From contig OZ022238.1 of assembly GCA_963978895.1 (NCBI GenBank), positions 37,737,270 to 37,801,269 of the forward strand: a DNA stretch of 64,000 bases, given 5' to 3'. The notes under the pieces are model-generated. The model searched no databases. It was not told where the DNA came from and saw nothing but the letters and a program-made list of their open reading frames with translations. This document shows, piece by piece, positions 39,903-53,200 of this stretch. How positions within the stretch are numbered: position 1 is the stretch's first letter; each line of letters opens with the position of its first letter. The DNA is from Erpobdella octoculata (taxonomy: Eukaryota; Annelida; Clitellata; Hirudinida; Erpobdellidae). A program made the position numbers and the translations under genes.

Positions 39903-40961
39903 CAGTGGTTCTCAACCTGTGGTCCGCGACGAGCAGTTGAGTGGTCCGCGAAACTTGATCTAGAATTGTGTATTTTTTATTTGTTAATATAATTTTTCAA
40001 TAAACCTTATATTCAGGAACAGAAAACGTTTAAAATTATAGTTTTAACACTTTAAATTTTAAAATTTCAAAATGCGAAGATCGATAAATCATATTTGGTC
40101 TCTCTTATATCAGGACATATCCAATCATTGATTGAACAATTTAATTTTTACTTTTGTGATCTGAATGCACAAAATTCCGCATGGATTTCCAATCCATTTC
40201 TTGCAGATGTCGATGACATTGACTCAGTTTTATCAACAACAGAATTAAACCAAATCATTGAACTGACAAACGACTCGACATGCAAAATGCTGCACAAAAG
40301 CGTTAGTTTGGTAAAATTTTGGATAAACATATCACACGAATTCCCAGAAGTATCAGAAAAAGCTTTTCTGGTTATTTTACCATTTGCATCATCGTATCTT
40401 TGCGAGTGTGGATTTTCGGCCAGGGTAGCGATGAAAACTAAATATCGTTCTCGATTGGATGTTGAAAATGAGTTGCGTTTGTGTCTGTCGTGCATCACTC
40501 CTCGATTTGACAATCTTTGCGCTAATTTGCAGGCTCAGGGATCACACTAAATTGATGACAAGAACAAAATGTAATAATTATGATGGACACGGATGATACA
40601 ATGCTTTTAAATTTTAGAAACCTAAAACTTTAACTAAACTTAATAACAAGTCACTAAACTAGAATGCTAAAAAACTGCAATAAAAAATCGCATTAAATTT
40701 AAATTTCTCAGATAATTTTTTATTTTTTACGTTTTTTATTTCTATCTTAAATCTGAAAATTTACTATAAAAAATACTTGTGAATTTGTCTCCGATTTACT
40801 TCCTGGACAACCCAAAGCTACCATAAATTGAGCAAAAAAATCGTTTTCGGCTGGGGCTCGTCCCAGACCCCCTAATTACGAGTGGCTGTCCAGTGGTGGT
40901 CCGCCACTGAGGCACATAATTTTGAAATGGTCCTTGAGTTTGAAAAGGTTGAGAACCTCTG
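39903..40961 (+). mobile_element. hAT element hAT-3 (1,059 bp) nested in the SINE
   Basis: TIRs CAGTGGTTCTCAACCT and AGGTTGAGAACCTCTG (one mismatch), flanked by the perfect 8-bp duplication GTGTAAAG (39895-39902, 40962-40969). The TIR is of the Buster/Charlie type common in animal hAT elements. It is an internal-deletion derivative retaining only the end of the transposase. Confidence 0.95.
40095..40550 (+). pseudogene. hAT transposase C-terminal remnant, 151 aa
   Basis: The open frame encodes the hAT dimerisation region: FWINISHEFPEVSEKAFLVI, then LPFASSYLCECGFSARVAMK and RSRLDVENELRLCLSCITPR, matching the end of ZBED/SCAND3-like transposases. The BED finger and RNase H-like catalytic domain are deleted; the frame probably persists only because the deletion is young. 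It cannot be a functional transposase. Confidence 0.88.
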
Positions 40962-41316
40962 GTGTAAAGGACTATAAACTATTATAAAAAAAAAAAAAAA
41001 AAAGGGTTATATTAATAACTGTTATACTAACTGTAAGAGTAACTGAAAAAAATATTAACTCTAATATTAAATGGAAAAAATGAATAAAATTAACTTTAAC
41101 TGTAATACTAACTAAAAAATATTAAATTGGCTAACTTTAACTGATACTCTAACTGAAAAACCCTAACTGAAACAACACTGGTCCATTAGCAAGTAATGCC
41201 TGTTACGCAATTGTAAACAGTGCTTCGAAAACTTATGCAATGATCATGTATAGGCACTTTTGACCCGGAAGGTTTTTTGGGCCCCTGAGCCGGAGGATCG
41301 GAGAAGGAGTCCAAAC

Positions 41317-42234
41317 TAGAGATGGGAATCGAACCGAACCCGACCGAACACACCGAACTCGAACCCTACTTTTTACCGAACCGAACCCAAACTTAGTTGT
41401 TGACCGAACCGAACCGAACCCGAACGAACTCATGCTGAATTCATCCAACCTATTTTTTTAAAATTTAAATTATGACTATGAAATATTTTTGAAATAAAAA
41501 GATAAAGATAAAGATTCCGATGATATTATAGTGGTGTTATACCGACGAATTGATTTCAAGACCACTACGATGCAGGCAGTCGTATTCAGCGCCTCAATCG
41601 AATTTTAACGAAAAATCGTTATTTTGTTTTCTGCATTTAATATCGCTGTTATTGTTTGACTTATGGAAGCTTATGCACATCTTTGTTGTTATGTTGACTT
41701 TCTTTCTCGCGTAGCTTATTACACTGTGCGGTCGTGTTGCTTGAATTACCTATGTATGTATGTTTTGTTTGTTGTATTTATTATATAGAACAACTCAAAT
41801 AATATGGCAAATACTAATAAGTTAGCAAACGGTTCTAAATGGAGCAAGCAAAAGCTGGAAACGTTTGTTACAGAAGGAAAGGTACGCTTAGTGTCAGCAA
41901 CATGACTATGAGTGAGCGAAGAGCTCGAATGAGTACAGAAACATTAAAAATGTAATTTTAAAAAAAAATACAATATGGAACCTTAATTTTTCAAATGTCT
42001 TGGATTAATAAAGTGACTATTTTTTAATGCAATTATCATCGAATCTAGCTCGAGCCATAGCTATCCCAAACCAAACCCGAACTTTAACAACTAGCGAACC
42101 GAACCGAACTCGAACTGTAAGCACTACCGAACCCCAACTGTAACCACTAGCGAACCGAACCGAACCCGAACTATAGCCACTACCGAACCGAACCGAACCC
42201 GAACTCTTAAATTAGGGTTCGATTCCCATCTCTA
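41317..42234. mobile_element. hAT element hAT-4 (918 bp)
   Basis: TIRs TAGAGATGGGAATCGAACC and its complement, flanked by the perfect 8-bp duplication GTCCAAAC (41309-41316, 42235-42242). Subterminal (CCGAACCGAAC)n repeats are dense on both sides. An internal start (MANTNKLANGSKWSKQKLET, 41805) may be a remnant of the N-terminal transposase exon. Confidence 0.9.
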
Positions 42235-42419
42235 GTCCAAACCTTCTTAACTTTTTCCCGTTCTTAACTTTCCAGGCCAAAAGTTCCTATGTACGACCAT
42301 CGAAGGTAATTGCGTAATAAAATTCAAATTTTGTTTACGTAACAACGTTTGAAGGCTTCAAGCAACTTTTAGCAAATCTATTTTACGTTTTATGGGCTAA
42401 AATAAGTTATGAAAGAGTA

Positions 42420-42611
42420 GAAAAGAAAAAATGAGCGGGAACGGAAACGGGAGAGCAAGCGGGAACGGAAACGGGAGAGCAAGCGGGAACGGAAACGGGA
42501 GAGCAAGCGGGAACGGAAACGGGAGAGCAAGCAGGGAAGGAAACGGGAGCAAGAGAGAAAAATGATAAAAAACCTCTGAAAACCCCGAGCAACACAGGGT
42601 AACCCCGCTAG
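42420..42611 (+). mobile_element. Helitron family A 3' end with 24-bp tandem repeat
   Basis: Four perfect copies of a 24-bp unit (GGGAACGGAAACGGGAGAGC plus AAGC) lead into CCTCTGAAAACCCCGAGC and CCCCGCTAG|T at 42611. Confidence 0.8.
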
Positions 42612-42632
42612 TGGTTTTATATAATCTTTATT

Positions 42633-43000
42633 TAAAACAAGTAAATTAAAAACGAATTTTTAAAACCAATGCTCTCATATGTAATTAAAACACAAATTTT
42701 GCAATCAATTTTTTCTTATATTACTCTTTTATTTTATATTAAAGTCGAAATATCTTAATTATATCGAAATATCGAAATTAATTAAAATTAACTAAATTAA
42801 TTGACTTATTGTAAAACTAATAATTGAATATTGCATTGTCTTCTATTTTGAGCATGTATGCAAAATTTGAAAAAAATCTATCGTCAGGAAGTGACTCAAA
42901 AATTGATTGCAAGATTTGAAACAGACAGAGAAACAGACAGACAGAGAAACAGACAGACAGAGAAACAGAGACGACGAGTTAATAAAAGCATTGGTAAAAA
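42633..43000. repeat. second copy of the 38808-39301 repeat
   Basis: Same sequence order as the copy in hAT-2, without the internal module duplication and (TA)n tract. It follows 22 bp after a Helitron end. 43000-43560 has no recognised gene; 43130-43260 matches 8560-8700 inverted. Confidence 0.65.
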
Positions 43001-43564
43001 ACATCTAATTTCGGTAGTGGCGGATCCAGGAATCTCGTAAAGGAGAGGGTCTAAAAATTTGTAATTTAGTTTATTTTACAAACTTTTATTTAGGTTACAA
43101 TCTCTGTTTGTGTGTGTGTGTGTGGCTTTCTCTGTACGTAAATATTGCAAATAAAATTTAAGCAGCTTTTTGACTAGCTAGGAAGCTGAAACTTTTAGCA
43201 TATCTTTATATTGGATGACAATACATGATTCAATTAAAAAAAAACAACGTAATTTGAACATCTTTTGTATACATACACACATACACACAGACACGCATCG
43301 AGTGTATTTGAAATCAAAGTTTGTGTTAAAAAACTCGTTTTTTCTTTTACTTGTTTTAACTTTTGATTACTCCCGTTTTGAATTTTCTTATTCAGTAAAA
43401 CCAAAAAAAGAGGGAAAAAAGAGTAGATAAATTTAATTTAAATTCCTTCTGTTTGGTTTTACTGAATAAAAAAATCTAGATGACTTATAATGGACTGCCT
43501 AACAACAGAAAAAAAACTAAAAAAAAATATTTTTGGGCCCCCTATTACGAGATTCCAGGATCCG

Positions 43565-44190
<626 letters not shown>

Positions 44191-44267
44191 GTATGTGCGT
44201 ATGTATGTGTGTATGTATGTATGTGTATGTGCATGTATGTGTGTCTGTGTGTGTGTTTATGTATGTA

Positions 44268-44434
44268 CTAGCGGAGATACCCGGCGTTGCCCGGGTTTTT
44301 TAGAGGTTTTTTTAATGTTTGTCTCTTTCTCTCCCGTTTCCTTTCCCACCTGCTTTCCCACTCCTGTTCGCTTTCCCGTTTTCGGTCGTTTTCCCACTGC
44401 CGGTCGCTTTCCCGCTCCCGGTCGCTTTCCCATA
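44268..44434 (-). mobile_element. Helitron family A 3' end, inverted
   Basis: CTAGCGGAGATACCCGGCGT TGCCCGGG followed by pyrimidine-rich repeats; complement of the family A 3' end with an intact CTAG and stem. Confidence 0.75.
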
Positions 44435-44632
44435 TCTTATATATAAAAATGAAATGTTTGTTTGTTTGTTCGGACATAAAATGTAAACGGCCGAGCCGAT
44501 TTAATTGAAATTTGGCACACTTATGTATCTTATTCAAGCGGTGGTTCCTGTAAAATTTTAAATAAATTGGTTTCTCCGTTGATGTTTTATGGACAAAAAA
44601 CGTTTTGGTCAGCGGTAGTAAGTTGGAGTATA
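44435..44632 (+). mobile_element. Helitron family C 5' end (truncated)
   Basis: Begins A|TCTTATATATAAAAATGAAA and follows the Helitron at 44871 for about 195 bp (GGCCGAGCCGATTTAATTGA, CAGCGGTAGTAAGTTGGAGT), then dissolves into (TA)n (44640-44817). Confidence 0.75.
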
Positions 44633-44649
44633 TATATATATGTAATGTA

Positions 44650-44715
<66 letters not shown>

Positions 44716-44752
44716 GTATATATATATGTATATATATATATATATATGTATA

Positions 44753-44819
<67 letters not shown>

Positions 44820-44870
44820 TTTTCCTATTGACTGAGTTCATGATTTATATTTTTCATTCTAACAATTCTA

Positions 44871-46894
44871 TCTTATATATAAAAATGAAATGTTTGTTTG
44901 TTTGTTTGTTTGTTTGTTCGGAAATAAAATGTAAACGGCCAAACCGATTTAATTGAAATTTGGCACACTTATGTAGCTTATTCAAGCGGTGGTTCCTGTA
45001 AAATTTTAAATAAATTGGTTTCTCCGTTGATGTTTTATGAACAAAAAACGTTTTGGTCAGCGGTAGTAAGTTGGAGTAAATTTTTAAATCTACAAAATAA
45101 AAATAAATTAATTTATAGTTAAATTATACAAAATATTTGTTTTCTTAAGTTTTAAAAGTTTTAAATATATATATTAAATTAAATAAATATGTGTGTTGTT
45201 TAGTGCCGCCCATAGATATCTATGGTGCCGCCGGATACCTTTGTTTTGATTTCATAGAGGTCATTCCCTGATTTTCTTCCGAACCTCCGATACGACAGCT
45301 CTGCTATCGGTAAACTTTATATTTGATTTTAGCAACTTATCTTTTAAATCTAGATAACTTTGGTTTTCAGGACTAATCAATAAATTGCAGGTGGAATTTC
45401 TTCTATTTAGAGATATTTTGTGCTTCACAAAAAGAGTTCCAGACTTAACAAATTAAAATTAAATCAAATTAGAAATTCATTGTTCATATCTCCCATTCAA
45501 AAGTAAGTGGCAAAGCTTTGGTAATTTGTTTTTAGTTTTTAAAATCATGATTTACTGTGTATCTTTCAATTTGTTTCGTTTGTTGCATTGCACGTGTTTA
45601 ATTTTAATTATGTTATATTATTATTAATTATTATAAGATTATCATTATGCTCTAACAATTTGTGTTTTGCAAAAAGGAGTTGCAGATTGGGAAAATAAAT
45701 TTAAATTCATTGCTCATATTTATCGTTCAAGGCTTCTGACTTCAATTGTTCCTTATCTAATATTGTTCATCATGGTTTCCTAAACTGACGAGCTTGCTAT
45801 CAGCCTATCGGTAAATGAGAAATTTTTTTGGGCAGGTAAGTTTTTTTTATATGTGATGGCATTACAACCATTATTATTCACGAGTAGTTATGACTATAAG
45901 ATTATGAATTAATTTATCGGTCTTATTTTATTTTTTACTTTTCAGAGGAAATTAGAAAATTACATTTCAAAGAAAATCTTACATGCAACATCAATTTATT
46001 GTAAAAGTTTCACTGATTTATGAGGTGCATGAAATTTGAAAGAAATAAAAGCAAGTGCTGTATTTTTGTGTTTCAACAAAATCATGAACAAAGTTCTCAA
46101 GCCAGCCTATCAATCTGCTGCTGTTTTGTTCAATTTATAATTGCATCATTTGCTAAATAAAAGTGGTAATCTTCGATTGTTTCAAATTGATGATCACAGA
46201 ATACTCTCGGAAAATTTATTAAGTTAATGCTTTGAAGGTTTTTAATATTATTATTACTTTATGTTTTATTTCAATCTGTGTTTTATATCACATTTTTCAA
46301 AGCCACGGGTCAACATTTATTAACATGCCACATGTAGCGTTCTGTAGACATGACACTTAAAAACTAAGAACATCTAAAAAAATATAACCTGTTGAGATAT
46401 ATGAGGGGATTTTAACATTATTGCAGCCGTTAACTAATCAATTTTTTTTTCAGCTTCAGTCAATCATAATAAGCCTTTGCAGAAGATCACACTTGCAGAG
46501 TGGAACCAATACATTAAAGAACACTAATTATAATTGAGGAAGTTCAGACGTAACTAAACGAGCAAACCAAATAACAAAGTGTTAACGAGAGAACAGATCA
46601 ATTTTGATGACTGCACAGCATTCCACTACAGCCCATCTAAGCCACATTGGGAAGGCTCTAAAATTTAATGGAGGAACGGAAGAGTGAAAAGAAGAGCAAG
46701 CTTGAGCGTAAAAGCAACCGGTATCGGGAAAAGTAAAAGAGACCGAGGCCGGAAAAGCGACCGTGAGCAGAAATGCGACCAGGAGTGAGAAATCGACCTG
46801 GAACGGGAAAGCAAGCGGTTAAGGAAACGGGAGCCAGAGAGAAAACGATAAAAAGCCTTTAAAATCCCCGGGCAACGCCGGGTAACCCAGCTAG
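44871..46894 (+). mobile_element. complete Helitron, family C (2,024 bp)
   Basis: Starts A|TCTTATATATAAAAATGAAA and ends GGGCAACGCCGGGTAACCCA GCTAG|T, with the CCCGGGCAACGCCGGG stem upstream of the CTAG. The 3' end is the family A end, so A and C share termini. No Rep/helicase ORF is present: non-autonomous. The body (45190-45660) recurs around the nested stack at 47150-47257 and 62491-64000, showing what the second copy looked like before it was interrupted. Confidence 0.88.
45211..45224. mobile_element. 14-bp CA...TG palindrome with 8-bp TSD
   Basis: CATAGATATCTATG, a perfect palindrome, flanked by GTGCCGCC on both sides (45203-45210, 45225-45232). The same unit with the same flanks is in the second Helitron copy at 47232-47245, so it was present before the Helitron copies separated. 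Confidence 0.75.
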
Positions 46895-47231
46895 TATATA
46901 TATATAAATGAATGTTTGTATGTATGTATATAGGTATGTTATTCATGCATTGCTACACCATTCATCCGATCGTAATGAAATTTTCACACAACCTTGAGAG
47001 TCAAGGGGAATCAAATATAGAGAAAAAAAAATTTGAAATCCGTTTTTTCGTTGATGTTTTATGGACAAAAAACATTTTGGTCAGCGGTAGTAAGGTGAAG
47101 TAAATTTTTTTTCTACAAAATAAAAATAAATTAATTTATAGTTAAATTATACAATAATTTTTTTTTTAAGTTTTAAAGGGTTTAAATATAAATATTAAAT
47201 TAAATAAATATGTGTGTTGTTTAGTGCCGCC

Positions 47232-47245
47232 CATAGATATCTATG
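47232..47245. repeat. 14-bp palindrome, second copy
   Basis: CATAGATATCTATG between GTGCCGCC repeats (47224-47231, 47246-47253), as at 45211. Its right flank overlaps the target duplication of element X. Confidence 0.75.
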
Positions 47246-47263
47246 GTGCCGCCGGATGCGAAT

Positions 47264-50200
47264 TAGTCTATGGGCCAAAGTGACTTTTCGATCAAAAAGG
47301 TCTTTTTTGAGGTGAACAGACGAAATTTATATGGATGATAGTCAATTTTAATAGGAACATTTTAAAATTTTCTAGACTTCTCAATTTGGTAGCTTAACTG
47401 AAATATAAGCAAAAATCGAAAGACACAAATTAATTCGGGAGTGCACACCTAAAACACGCTTATTCGCGCTCCACCAATCAGCGTTGCGTTCATTGATATG
47501 TAAAATTTATAGGGACGATACGCAATAATAACAGGAACATTTTAAGGCTTTCTAGACCTCTCAATTTGTTAGATTAGATGAAATATAGGCAAAAATATAA
47601 AAAACAACAATTTTGTTTTTTGCAATTATTCAGGCAATACTGACTTTATTTACACATCAAATAAAATGTAAACATTAAAAATGAACTTTATAAACATATA
47701 ATAAAACGTTTTATTTAAAAAAATAACTAAAATATCAGCAAAATGTCTGCCATTGTCTGAGATATCCCAAATTTAAGATAAAATATACCTAGCACTTTTC
47801 AAATTATAAAAGCATAACTAAATTTATAGTCAATATTGGTTTCAGTTAAATAAAAAATAAAATGTTAACAGTATTTACATAAGCTTTATGAAATTAATCA
47901 AATGCTGTTTCGATTTCAATTTCCTCCACAAAATCTGGACACGGACTTAAGCTAGTGGTACCATACAGAATTGAAGTACCCGCATCCTTTTCAATATAAT
48001 CAATTTCAATCTCTTCCACAAAATCTGGACACGGCCATGTCAAGTCGGTTGTACCATATACAGTTGAAATATCTTGATCCTCTTCGACATAGTCATCTTC
48101 GTCTGAATAAATATCTTCCGAGCAGTCGATACCATTACCTTCATTTTCTTTAGCTTCATCTATAGCATCAGAAGGACTATTTGTACAATTGTGTAATTTA
48201 CACATGTCTGTGCACTTGAGTTTATTTTGTACGCAAGGACATTCATCCCCACAAAATTTCTTACACATGCATGACAGTAGCTCTAATACAGCTAATGGTG
48301 CAGGGAGTCCTTCCATCCAATCAATCTCAATCTCAGTTTCCCCAACATCAGTAGACTTTATTTTCCATCCATTTCCATCGGGCGAAGGAATTTTTGGAGA
48401 TGATTCAAGGCAACGTCGCCAAATGGCAGCTTGATAATTAGCACGAAGACTGTGTTTTTTAAGTGAATCTTTGCATGGAGGTAATTGAGAAGAATCTATT
48501 TCTCCATTTTTTGCGCAAAACAATTTGTATCGGCAGCTATTTACATCATCAATGGCAAACGCACCATACAAACAGCAGGTAAATAGCTCCAAACCACTCA
48601 GTAACTTGTCTGGCAATGTAAACTCTTGTCCAAGCTGCTTGAATGTTTCTTGATGACAAGCCTGTTTTTTCACGAGTTTCAGAGAACTGAGTTTTCCCTT
48701 TCCTGCAAAAGCACTCACTGAATCACAACCTGTGAAAGCATGCAAACCAGGCAATGCTTTGCATACAGATGGTCCAAGATCAGCAGCTATTTTATTAATA
48801 TTGACTATCTTTGACTTGCTTGCTGTCCCAGACTTCATGTATACATTCCCATGAAATGATGACATGTTCGCTACTAGCAAAACAAGAACATCTGTGTCAT
48901 CAGCACATACTACAACGTTTTGTATGCCACTAGAAATAATATGCTTAACATGCAGTAACATGCGAGTGTCTGCTTCCTCGTGTGTGCACTGAAGCTCTGG
49001 AATGTTTACATAATCAGCTTCTGTTAGTTTTCGGCAGAGATTATCACAAGTCAGAAACAGTGATTTCTTTAATAATTTTTTCCGCTGGCTATTTAACTGC
49101 AACTCATTAGTAATAAATCTAATAAACTGAATTTTATTATCAGAGCTGGACAGAAATTTATTCCATTGCTGCACTTTGTGCCCTGATTGAATGTTGCTAT
49201 ATTGCATTGATGTATTAATTTTTCTTCGCTCCCTTTCGCTGCTTTTTATTGACAACTGACGGTAAACATCAAATACAATATCTACACGTTCGCTATCCCC
49301 ACTGTCACGTATAGCCATTCTTAATAACGCCTCTGCTGCCTCACCAAAAGTACTCAAATTTGGAGGTAGACGATGAATCAAAGCCATGCCATCAATTATG
49401 TATGCTGAAGGAGTGTGAATAATGGTTGTTACTGAAACATTTTTAATAATTTCATGACCAAGTGATGATTTATTGTTCTTGCGAATAGTACCATCAGAAT
49501 TAGCGAGCTCGTAAGGCACAGGAGCAAGTGGATGAGAGAAAACTTCCCACATGTTCAAGCTACGTGTCTGGCTAATCAAGACCATCTTACCAAATAAATT
49601 TTTATCTCCTTTCAGAATTATATCGCGGTCACTGATCTTGATTGTTTTTGACTTGGTAACATTAGAAAATGTTTGCAGTCTCAACTTGGACAATGGCTCA
49701 TGAAATTTAGATTTGCTGATGTTTCTCGACACATCAAGTCTTTCTAGCTTGAACTTGCAGTAGGCTTTTTCACCAAACTCATAAGCTTTCAGAAGATTAT
49801 CTGCTACAATCGGTGGAGCCATTTTGCCGGAAGATAAAGATAACAAATCAGTTTTCATATCACTAAATGGGTCAATCCAACTGTTTTGCAATAAATCTAT
49901 TAATTTCTGGACATCTCGTTCATCAGTTCGAATTCTTGCAGACGTGAGATCAGGGTGTAACAGTCCAGGCTGTGTGATCTTTGTCAAGATCCTAAGTTGT
50001 TTTAAGCAATTGGACTTTGTTTCTGCATTGATGAAATGTCTTTTCACAGCGGAAATATTGCGACTGAATCCCTTTATCCCACCTGGAGTTTTAGTGTCTT
50101 TATTAACAGTTTCTTCAATTGTTTGGTCTACTGGTATCCTGCCAAATGTATTGGTATTTGAGATTTGAACTGAAAAAGCACCAGATTCCAACTCATTCTT

Positions 50201-53200
50201 CACTTCGGGATAGTTCTCATGCAGACTTGACATTTGTGCATAGTAAACAGGTAAATACCGAGCATAGTTACAGTGATCATAGGCAAAACACCATGGAATA
50301 AGAGATCGAATAGAAGCCATGTGGAGATTCCAGTTGCCTTCTCGAGATGCACGTATTGTATCTAGCAAGAGACTGACCATATCAACATAAGACATCCAAA
50401 ATGAAGAAAGAGGTCCATTAGAATTCCGCAAACAATCCAAAAACTTTCTAAATTCATCTAAAAGAATCTGCAAAGACTTGGTTTCCAAAAGACTTGAAAT
50501 TTGTTTTTCATTAATATCTTCAGACATGACTGAAATGCTGGTGAGGGCTTCTTTGATAAGAATATGCTTATCTTCAATCAAAGTGTCAACATGCTTGTAA
50601 AACTGTATCCAGGCAAGGCGCATTAAGGCTTCAAATACAAGCTTATGTGAACGAATTCCTCGATTATAATGCTTTCCTTCTAATACAGTTGATACAGACC
50701 CTTGAGCTACTACACCTGACTCGACCAGTAAATCCCGAAAGCCAGCATCAGCAAAGCGCTTACCAAGGATGCGTAGTAATGTTGAAAGAATGTGAAACAC
50801 ACCCAGTGACAAAATGATTCCTTGGAACTCAGTGTGATGCGACCAAACTATTTCAGCAGCTTTTGCGTAAAGTGCTTGATCAAAAACACAAACGATTGCT
50901 GGGAGTTGTAACTGCTTGCGAATCTGTAGAGATCTCTGCAAAAGTTCCCAAACAGTACTCAGATTAGAAGCCGGTCCATCAATTGGTGGCAAGTATGAAA
51001 TATTGTCAGCTGACACTGAATGATCTGATCGTGCACAGATATTGAATCCAGTCCAGCTTGGAATTATTTGATTGGCTCTGAACTCATGACGTGTAACTAC
51101 CCAAAGTATATCCAACTTAGAACTAACAACTTTGTCAGGCTCATAATTAATTTCATGAGAAGAGCATTTTCCAGGTCCAACTCGTTGATGTGCAATGTAG
51201 TGTGGCAGCGGTAAATCAATATTTTCAAGACTACGTTTTCTAGACCGTGAACCAGGAGGTTTATTGTCTTTCTTGAGACGGGGCCCTTTATACGTCCGCT
51301 GTATTGCAATACCATTCACTCTATGTGTGGTCCCATCACCACTTAATGTCTCTTCACATTTATCAATATTATCCCAAGCTAAAGTTGTAAAAACTCCTGG
51401 AATAACACAATTAGGTATGTATATACAAGGGGAATATTGTCGCTGAAGTGCAATCGCAGTTTCAATTTCTAAAAGTTGTGAGTATGAAATGCTATGACCT
51501 AATCTGTTGAGCATATGAATAATTTCGACATTTCCAGTTAGTGATTTGATACCATATGGTAGCAGGATATGTTTTGCCATCTTGATCCGACCTGCGGTAA
51601 CTGTGTAAATGATATCCTGACCAATAGAGTTTGCTCGCTGTACCTGGGGTCCTGCGATGGAGTTTATACATTGACAAAATAGGTTATGCAAAAAGAGCTG
51701 AAGAGAAGAAGGTAATATGTTTTCTGCTGCAAAATTTATGTCTTCTACATAAGGAAATGAGTATGGTGCTTTCATGGCTACTATATCCTTACGTATTTTT
51801 TTTGCAGTTTTAATAATTTCACGGTCTGATTCATTACACTGGAATGATTTAAGTTCTTGTTTCAAGGAGTAATTTTCAGTAATAATCTCATCCATTGTCA
51901 AAGTGTTACCATATAGCAACACTCGCCCACTTTCAGCTGAAATGTAAAGTTTTTGAAAGTTAGAAACTAATATTGTCATGAAAAACTGATATTAATTAAG
52001 CATAATGTTGTTTATGTAATAATATGGAAACATTTTGAACTATTTGTTAAAAATTATTAACAGAAAACTTCTGCATTTCTTAGCTCTTGCTATTAAGAGT
52101 GAAAAGTGAATGATGTAGTTTAATGTTAGGTTAAATACAATTATGAAAAAATCAATAGACAGTCATGAAAAGTTAATAGCATGAAAACTTAGAACAGTCT
52201 GCAAGTATCTTCAAACTTGTGAAGAAAAGCATATTTAATTTACAACAACATTAAAGAAATAATACTTCGGACTAACTCTGACAAAATCTTAATCGATCAA
52301 TAAATGTCTTTTCAAGTTTTGTTCGAAGATTGCGCTTAGCTGAATCACTGACTTCCTTTTGTCCATATTCTAACTGCTTTTCCACATACATATTCTTTAT
52401 ATCGGCCATTGTTATTACTTTTTTTTTCTCAAACAGATTATGCTCAATGTGGCTAACAACAAATGTATATGCTCTAGAACATGGATCTTCAATCATGGCA
52501 TTAGCTGACAGTTTAAGTGGCTTAGTACACAATTTGTAACAGGAGGCATGATACTTCGCTTCAGCAGCTATGATATCACAACACCCCATTATGCCAAGTA
52601 AATGTTTATCACCAGTTCGTTCTGCATAACTACGAATCTGCACTTGGGCTCGGTCATCAACACACTGAAGAAGAGGTTCACGAGATTTTGAATTTTTCAC
52701 AAATTTAATCTTGTGACAAAAAATACAAACAGCATCAAGAATAGGCGAAGAAGTTGCTGATGGCATCCTCTTGTTTTTTGTTTTGGCAATTGTGTTTCGG
52801 TCTATATCTTGATCAATAGTGCAAGCAGTTGAAATTTTTATTAATTCCAGCGACTTTTTGAGAGTAAACAAGTTGCGGCACTTGGAATGATAGTAAACTT
52901 CTGGAACATTACCAGCTTCAGTTGTCTTTGCAATATCCAAAAGTGGCTTAAATTGTCTTATATTAGCTGCAGCTAATAATGTGTTCCATGATGAAATAGC
53001 ACATGGTCTGGTCAGGTTAGAATATATTTCTTCATTGCTACTTTGAGAGTGGATGATGCACATGCATTGAGCAGCACTAATATTTGGATCCAAATTCACA
53101 TCCATATCAATTTCTTTGTCTCCTAATTGGGCTAATTGACATTGTTCGGCCATATTAATGAGAAGAAGTAAAACTCAATAACCCTGAATGCAATTTCTCA

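Larger units (their letters stand above)
39755..41003 (+). mobile_element. SINE-like retroposon split by hAT-3
   Basis: Starts CAGCTCCGCCTCGCTAATTG and ends in an 18-base A run, flanked by the perfect 11-bp duplication GGGTTATATTA (39744-39754, 41004-41014): target-primed retroposition. Without the hAT-3 insertion it is about 180 bp. No tRNA-like A/B boxes recognised. A truncated relative is at 7451-7561. Confidence 0.88.
38678..41180. mobile_element. hAT element hAT-2 hosting nested insertions
   Basis: Ends CAGTGTTGTTTCAGTTA and TAACTGAAACAACACTG, flanked by the perfect 8-bp duplication GTCCATTA (38670-38677, 41181-41188). Subterminal AACTGAAA/TAACTG words abound on both sides. Inside lie a segment shared with 42633-43000, a short ORF (39511-39702; Lys/Glu-rich, unknown) and the SINE at 39755-41003. 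No hAT transposase of its own was found. Confidence 0.9.
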
